Assembly: GCA_022703505.1 (NCBI GenBank)
Contig: JAKLDN010000002.1
Span: 248,001-312,000, forward strand
Source: Spirochaetota bacterium
GTDB lineage: Bacteria; Spirochaetota; Spirochaetia; Treponematales; UBA12059
Reading direction: 5' to 3'
DNA: 64,000 nt
Shown in pieces: positions 59,713 to 64,000 of the stretch. Made by a program: the position numbers and the translations under genes. The notes under the pieces were generated by a model. The model worked only from the letters and a program-made list of their open reading frames with translations. It ran no database searches and was not told the DNA's origin. The stretch's first letter is position 1. Every line of letters starts with the position of its first letter.

Positions 59713-61011
59713 ATGAAACGAATCCTTACCGCGATCCTGGTGATCGCCCTGTCCCTGCCCGTCCTGGCCCAGGCCCCGGCTGTCCCGGAGCTCAAGGGCA
59801 AGTCCGTGGAGCTGACGATCTGGACCCACGAGGACCCCGCCCGGACGGCCCTGGAAAAGCGCCTGATCGCGGAGTTTTCGGCCGCCAATCCGGGGGTCAA
59901 GGTCAACTACGTCACCTACCCCTCGTCCAAGATCAAGGACATCGTGGTGGCCGGGTTCTCCGCCAACCAGGGCCCGGACATCTTCAACCTGGAGATCTTC
60001 GACGAGTACCAGTTCATCGTGAACGGACGGGTGGCCCCCGTGGACCTCAAGGCCGCGGGCTACAAGAGCGCCCGGGACCTCCAGGGCAAGTACCTGCCCG
60101 GCATGCTCGACCCCGTGACCGAGGGCGGCAAGGTCTACGGGCTCCCCCTGGAGCTGACCAACTGGTGCATCTACCTCAACAAGAAGATCTTCCGGGACGC
60201 CGGACTCGACCCGGACAAGGACTGGCCGAAGACCTGGGAGGACGTGGTCGCGGTCTCCGAGAAGATCGTGAAGCGGGACGGACAGATCATCACCCGCCGG
60301 GGCTTCGACTTCCGCTACGGCTACTACCTGACCTCCGTGCTCCCCATGGTGGAGCAGCTGGGCGGGGAGCTCATCTCCAAGGACGGCAAGAAGGCCATCC
60401 TGGGGGACGCCGCGTGGATCAAGGTGCTGACCTATTTCCGGGATTTCGGCCCGAACGGGAAGAACCTCGGGTCCCCGACCTATACGGACGCCCGCCGCAT
60501 CTTCGACAACGACAAGAACGAGATCGCCATGTCCCTGTCGGGGCTCTACCAGGAAGCCCGCATGCGGGGTGCGAATCCGGCCTTCTTCAACAGCTCCGAC
60601 TGGATGGTCATCCCCTTCCCCCAGTGGAAGGACGCGGTCAAGAAGGTTCCGAACAACTACTACGGCCACTACTACATGGTGAACGCCCAGAAGCCCAAGC
60701 TGAGCCAGCAGGCGTCCTGGGCCCTGGTGTCCTACATGCTGAGCCACGGCGCCGAGTACCTGGAGAAAGTGGCCATCGTACAGCCGACCAAGGCCCTGAT
60801 GGAGTCCGCGACCTTCAAGAACATGCCCTACTCGGACGTGTTCGCCAAGGATATGGCCGCCGGGCACATCGTGTACTACGGCGCCTCCAGCTCCAAGATC
60901 GAGGCGCTCTTGAAGGAAGCCTTCACTTCGGTCATGCTTTCCGGTGTGGAGCCTGCGAAGGCCCTCGAGAAACTCCGGAAGGACGTCACCGCGGCCCTGG
61001 CCGACGAGTGA
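59713..61011 (+). CDS. ABC transporter extracellular sugar-binding protein (family 1)
   Basis: A 432-residue SBP_bac_1 protein with signal peptide (about 1-20, ending VLAQ) and AAGGAGG before the ATG. The mature part begins VELTIWTHEDPARTAL, then AANPGVKVNYV and GPDIFNLEIFDEY, and has LPLELTNWCIYLNKKIF. It would bind an oligosaccharide or related solute outside the membrane. It is followed, after a block of palindromes, by two permease genes. No ATPase is encoded here, so a shared MsmK/MalK-type ATPase is likely elsewhere. Confidence 0.9.
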   Translation: MKRILTAILVIALSLPVLAQAPAVPELKGKSVELTIWTHEDPARTALEKRLIAEFSAANPGVKVNYVTYPSSKIKDIVVAGFSANQGPDIFNLEIFDEYQFIVNGRVAPVDLKAAGYKSARDLQGKYLPGMLDPVTEGGKVYGLPLELTNWCIYLNKKIFRDAGLDPDKDWPKTWEDVVAVSEKIVKRDGQIITRRGFDFRYGYYLTSVLPMVEQLGGELISKDGKKAILGDAAWIKVLTYFRDFGPNGKNLGSPTYTDARRIFDNDKNEIAMSLSGLYQEARMRGANPAFFNSSDWMVIPFPQWKDAVKKVPNNYYGHYYMVNAQKPKLSQQASWALVSYMLSHGAEYLEKVAIVQPTKALMESATFKNMPYSDVFAKDMAAGHIVYYGASSSKIEALLKEAFTSVMLSGVEPAKALEKLRKDVTAALADE

Positions 61012-61024
61012 GTCCCAGGCCCGG

Positions 61025-61150
61025 GGCTGTCCAAGAAGCTCGGATAGCTTTCTAGGCAGCCGGTTTTAGGGTGGCGGTTTCTAACGTTCTCAACAGAACG
61101 TTAGAAACCGCCAGGGGTGTCCAATGAGTAACCGACGTATTGGACACCCC
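61025..61150. repeat. Three tandem palindromes between sugar-binding-protein and permease genes
   Basis: First, GGCTGTCCAAGAAGCT pairs imperfectly with AGCTTTCTAGGCAGCC (61025-61061). Second, a perfect 18-bp stem GGCGGTTTCTAACGTTCT with loop CAAC (61073-61112). Third, GGGGTGTCCAAT / ATTGGACACCCC (61114-61150). The first and third belong to the same families as 52410-52493. No T-tract follows. Confidence 0.7.
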
Positions 61151-61266
61151 GCCTTCCCGGGGGACCCCCGCCGGCCGGAGCGTCCCCCGGGAAGGCCGGC
61201 TGCGGTTTCGCCCCCGGGCCCGCGGATCGTGTCCGCGAACCTATACTCTCTCTATACGGAGCGCCC

Positions 61267-62178
61267 ATGAAACCGGCTGTGACCTCCGGGGTACTCGAAC
61301 GGAACCGTTCCCGCTGGGGCTGGGCCTTCACGGCGCCCGGCCTGGTCTTCTTCTCGATATTCTCGTTCTACCCCATCCTGAACGCGATCTGGACGAGCTT
61401 TTTCAACAAGCGGCTCCTGTCCCTGCGGCCGCCCAAGTTCGTGGGTTTCCAGAACTACGCCCGGGTCCTGGGATCCGAGGACTTCTGGAACTCCGTCCGG
61501 GCCACCGCCGCCTTCACCGCCGGGGTCTTCGTGCCCCTGTTCACACTCTCCCTCCTATTAGCTGTCTTCATCGCGTCTCGCAAGCGGTTCCGGAGACTCT
61601 TCCAGATGGCCCTCTATTCCCCGGCCGTCCTTTCCTCCGTGGTGGCCGCCCTGATCTGGCTCCTCCTGCTGGATCCCCGGGGGCTGGCCAACCAGTTCGT
61701 CAACCTGGTAGCCCGGACCCCGGGTGTGGACCGGCGGTGGCTGTCCGACGGGACCATGGTCCAGGTGTCCACCATGATGGTCTATGTCTGGAAGTACGTC
61801 GGGTACTTCACGATCCTGTTCATCACGGGGATCGGCAAGATCCCCGAGTCCGTGTACGAGGCCGCGGTGATCGACGGGGCGGGACCGGTCCAGAGGTTCT
61901 TCCGGATCACGATGCCCCTCCTGCGGCCCACGACGGTCCTGGTCTCCGTCATGATCCTGATCCAGTGCCTGAAGACCTTCAGCACCCAGTACCTCTTCAC
62001 CCAGGCCGGTGCCCCCGTGGGACCCGTGAACGTCATCACCCTGAACATCTACAACACCGCCATGCGGGACTTGAACCTGGGCCGGGCCAGCGTGATGAGC
62101 ACCTTGTTGTTCTTGTTCATGCTGGGCCTCACCTGGGTCCAGCTTCGGTTCTCCCGCCGGGACGAGGTGGAGCTGTGA
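61267..62178 (+). CDS. Sugar ABC transporter permease (MalF/UgpA type)
   Basis: A 303-residue permease with six helices. WAFTAPGLVFFSIFSFYPI begins the first, and the EAA loop YEAAVIDGAGPVQRFFRITMPLLRP is clear near 195-220. GGAG precedes ATG 61267. The TATACT at 61242 just upstream could give an internal promoter. It pairs with the next permease. Confidence 0.92.
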   Translation: MKPAVTSGVLERNRSRWGWAFTAPGLVFFSIFSFYPILNAIWTSFFNKRLLSLRPPKFVGFQNYARVLGSEDFWNSVRATAAFTAGVFVPLFTLSLLLAVFIASRKRFRRLFQMALYSPAVLSSVVAALIWLLLLDPRGLANQFVNLVARTPGVDRRWLSDGTMVQVSTMMVYVWKYVGYFTILFITGIGKIPESVYEAAVIDGAGPVQRFFRITMPLLRPTTVLVSVMILIQCLKTFSTQYLFTQAGAPVGPVNVITLNIYNTAMRDLNLGRASVMSTLLFLFMLGLTWVQLRFSRRDEVEL

Positions 62179-63038
62179 GGGCCCGGGTCGGGGTCTCCCG
62201 CGTCGCGGAGGCCGCCGGGGGGGCGGCTGCCCTGGCCTTCCTGGCCGCCGCGTGCCTCCTGGTGCTGGTGCCCCTGGCCTTCATGGCGGGGGCCTCCTTC
62301 ATGCCCGCCCTGGACATCATGAAGATGCCCTACCGCTGGATACCCGAGACCTGGAAACCCGCGAACTACCTTCGGGCCCTGGCGGGCAACGACGGGAACT
62401 GGATGTACCTGCGGAACATCCTGAATTCCCTCGTCGTCTCCTCCAGCATCGCCGTATCCACGGTCTTCCTCTCCTCCCTGGTGGGCTACGGCCTGGCCAA
62501 GTTCCGGTTCAAGGGAAACCAGGTCGTATTCCTCCTTATAATGGCCACCATGATGATCCCCTTCGAGACGGTGATGATCCCCCTGTACATGATCATCGTG
62601 AAGCTGGGCCTCCAGGACAGCTACGCGGGGCTGATCGTGCCCTTTCTGATGAACGCCTTCGGGGTCTTCCTGATGCGTCAGTACCTGATCACCTTCCCCG
62701 GGGAGATCCTGGACGCAGCCCGGATCGACGGGTGCTCGGAGCCCCGGATCTTCCGGGAGATCGTGTTCCGGAACGCCGGCCCCGCGGCCGCGACCCTGGC
62801 GGTGCTCTCCTTCCGCCAGCAGTGGGACAACCTCCTGTGGCCCCTCCTGGTGGCCCAGCGGGAGGAGATGAAGACCATCCCGGCCTACATCGTGAAGTTC
62901 GCCGCGGAAAAGCACGCCGACGAGGGCGCCATGATGGCGGTGGCGGTGATCGCCAGCCTTCCGGTCTTCGCCCTCTTCTTCGGGCTCTCCAAGTACTTCC
63001 TGGGGGGCTCCGCGGTCTATTCGGCGGGCAAGGAATGA
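62175..63038 (+). CDS. Sugar ABC transporter permease (MalG/UgpE type)
   Basis: A 287-residue permease from GTG 62175, overlapping the first permease by 4 bp. Six helices; the EAA loop reads LDAARIDGCSEPRIFREIVFR. FLMRQYLITFPGEI and the end FLGGSAVYSAGKE are standard for the family. Confidence 0.92.
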   Translation: MRARVGVSRVAEAAGGAAALAFLAAACLLVLVPLAFMAGASFMPALDIMKMPYRWIPETWKPANYLRALAGNDGNWMYLRNILNSLVVSSSIAVSTVFLSSLVGYGLAKFRFKGNQVVFLLIMATMMIPFETVMIPLYMIIVKLGLQDSYAGLIVPFLMNAFGVFLMRQYLITFPGEILDAARIDGCSEPRIFREIVFRNAGPAAATLAVLSFRQQWDNLLWPLLVAQREEMKTIPAYIVKFAAEKHADEGAMMAVAVIASLPVFALFFGLSKYFLGGSAVYSAGKE

Positions 63039-63637
63039 TCGACCTGTTCGTGTTCGACCTGGGCGGGGTCCTCGTGCACGACTTCGACATCATCCCCGAG
63101 GCCGCCCGCCGCCTCGGCCTGGCGGAGGGCCGCATGCGGGACCTGGCGCATCCGGACATGGAGGACTACCTGTCCGGACGGATCGGCCCCGGGGAGTTCT
63201 GGGAGCGCTTCCGGATCCGGTCGGGACTGAGGGTTCCGGAGAACTACTGGGCCACCCTCTTCCGTCCCGTCCTTGACCCCGACATGGAGGCACTGGTCCT
63301 CTCCCTAAAAAGCTCCGGCCGGGTCGTCTGCGGGACCAACACCATCGACGTCCATTACGAGTGGCTCCGGGAGCGGGGGTTTTACTCCTGCTTCGACGCC
63401 GTCTACGCCTCCCAGCTCCTGGGGGTTTCCAAGCCCCGCGGGGAGTTCTGGCTCCGGATCCTGGAGGCCGAGGGCCGGGACCCCGGCCGGGCCTTCTTCA
63501 CGGACGACATGGAGGAGAACGTGGAGGCGGCCGGGGCTCTGGGGATCCGGTCCCACCGCTTCGAGGGGATCGGAGGGCTGGTCTCCGCCCTGGAGGAGGC
63601 CGGAATTCCCGTACCCGTCGAGAGGGCTCGGCCGTGA
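63035..63637 (+). CDS. HAD-superfamily hydrolase (YihX/epoxide-hydrolase-N-like)
   Basis: A 200-residue HAD protein. Motif I reads VFDLGGVLV, with Gly in place of the usual second Asp; motif II GTNT; the Lys lies in GVSKPRGEFW; motif III/IV is FFTDDMEENVEAA. It likely dephosphorylates a sugar phosphate, fitting its position after sugar permeases. ATGA overlaps link it to the genes on both sides. Confidence 0.85.
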   Translation: MIDLFVFDLGGVLVHDFDIIPEAARRLGLAEGRMRDLAHPDMEDYLSGRIGPGEFWERFRIRSGLRVPENYWATLFRPVLDPDMEALVLSLKSSGRVVCGTNTIDVHYEWLRERGFYSCFDAVYASQLLGVSKPRGEFWLRILEAEGRDPGRAFFTDDMEENVEAAGALGIRSHRFEGIGGLVSALEEAGIPVPVERARP

Positions 63638-64000
63638 GGCCCGGGAGCGCGTTCGCCCTCGCCGCGGCGATCGCGGCCGCCCTGGCCTCCTGCGGCCCCC
63701 GGGCGCCGGAGCCGGCCCCGGAAGCCCCGGCGGACCTGGTGGTCTACTCGTCCCACCCCGCCGAGTTGGTCCGGGCGGTCGTCCGGGAGTTCCGGGAAAG
63801 GACCGGCCTCCGGATCCGGGTCGTCTCCGGGGGCACCGGGGAGCTCCTGGCCCGCCTGCGCTCGGGCGAACAGGCTTACCAAGCGGACCTTGTCTGGGGC
63901 GGCGGGGCCGAGAGCATGGCGGCCGCCTCGGACCTCCTGGAACCCTACGTCTCCCCCGAGGCGGCCTCGATACCGCCGGAGCTCAAGGATCCCGACGGCG
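63634..64000 (+). CDS. ABC-type substrate-binding lipoprotein, 3' truncated by window edge
   Basis: Only the first 122 codons are present. A GTG start overlaps the HAD stop. The signal peptide has lipobox LASC at about 17-20, followed by an Ala/Pro/Glu linker. The mature part begins DLVVYSSHPAELVRAVVREF and has RVVSGGTGELLARL and QADLVWGG. This is the opening of iron/thiamine/2-aminoethylphosphonate-type (SBP_bac_1/6) binding proteins. The substrate cannot be judged from the fragment. Confidence 0.8.
   Translation, partial: MRPGSAFALAAAIAAALASCGPRAPEPAPEAPADLVVYSSHPAELVRAVVREFRERTGLRIRVVSGGTGELLARLRSGEQAYQADLVWGGGAESMAAASDLLEPYVSPEAASIPPELKDPDG

Noticed and set aside
61073-61112. Rho-independent terminator in the sugar transporter operon
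   Set aside because: The 18-bp stem lacks a T-tract and the permease genes downstream belong to the same system, so full termination is unlikely.
1-64000. tRNA or rRNA genes
   Set aside because: No cloverleaf with a T-loop motif or rRNA segment was recognised by eye; a tRNAscan or Infernal run would settle it.

Overview
The window is GC-rich DNA from a Gram-negative-type bacterium with lipoproteins and outer-membrane-type proteins. Periplasmic-binding lipoproteins, a Bmp-type nucleoside transporter, SpoIIE/STAS/anti-sigma partner switching and a BFN-UVR protein together make a Spirochaetota-like, probably anaerobic or microaerophilic, heterotroph the best guess. That assignment is inference and only moderately sure. 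No rRNA, tRNA, CRISPR array or insertion sequence was recognised. The sequence is cut inside a gene at both ends.

Layout. 1-2.3 kb: end of an HTH protein, a lipoprotein, and a DUF2889 protein with a strong terminator. 2.3-7.7 kb (-): a complete branched-chain amino-acid-type ABC operon (livKHMGF). 8.0-22.9 kb: mostly single housekeeping genes (rex, htpG, a cytochrome-c-like membrane protein, an E2-like acyltransferase, a BFN-UVR protein, GntR plus a LeuA-like synthase, a prenyl synthase, rlmE, ahcY, tcdA, an isochorismatase-like hydrolase, a small barrel-like protein, tatD). 23.2-34.6 kb: an acyl-CoA/ketosynthase region with a CoA-transferase, two unusual KAS III-like proteins, a double-TetR regulator, a second complete Liv transporter and two alpha/beta hydrolases. 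34.7-37.9 kb: a PII-like protein beside a duplicated DUF1538 membrane protein. 38.1-42.1 kb: valS, an HD hydrolase and a DeoC homologue with a substituted active-site lysine.

42.4-53.6 kb is the most interesting region. A DeoR-family regulator is divergent from a bacterial microcompartment operon: BMC-H, BMC-T, BMC-H, two BMC-P, CoA-acylating aldehyde dehydrogenase, two more BMC-P, RpiB-like and DeoC. This is the sugar-phosphate-utilising (SPU) type of locus. It converges on a Bmp-type nucleoside ABC transporter. Together they suggest deoxyribonucleoside use: uptake, formation of deoxyribose-5-phosphate, cleavage by DeoC to glyceraldehyde-3-phosphate and acetaldehyde, and oxidation of the acetaldehyde to acetyl-CoA inside the shell. 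No PduL-type phosphotransacylase or alcohol dehydrogenase is present in the window.

53.8-64 kb: a udk-SpoIIE-SpoIIE-STAS-HATPase operon, a nitroreductase, and a sugar-type ABC transporter followed by a HAD phosphatase and the start of another binding lipoprotein.

Two genome-wide habits are visible. First, many single genes have a TANACT/TATACT-like -10 box only 5-7 nt before the start codon and no Shine-Dalgarno sequence, which predicts leaderless mRNAs. Second, intergenic spaces are filled with several families of palindromic repeats. Some of these supply the stop codon of the neighbouring gene, and some sit between binding-protein and permease genes in ABC operons.
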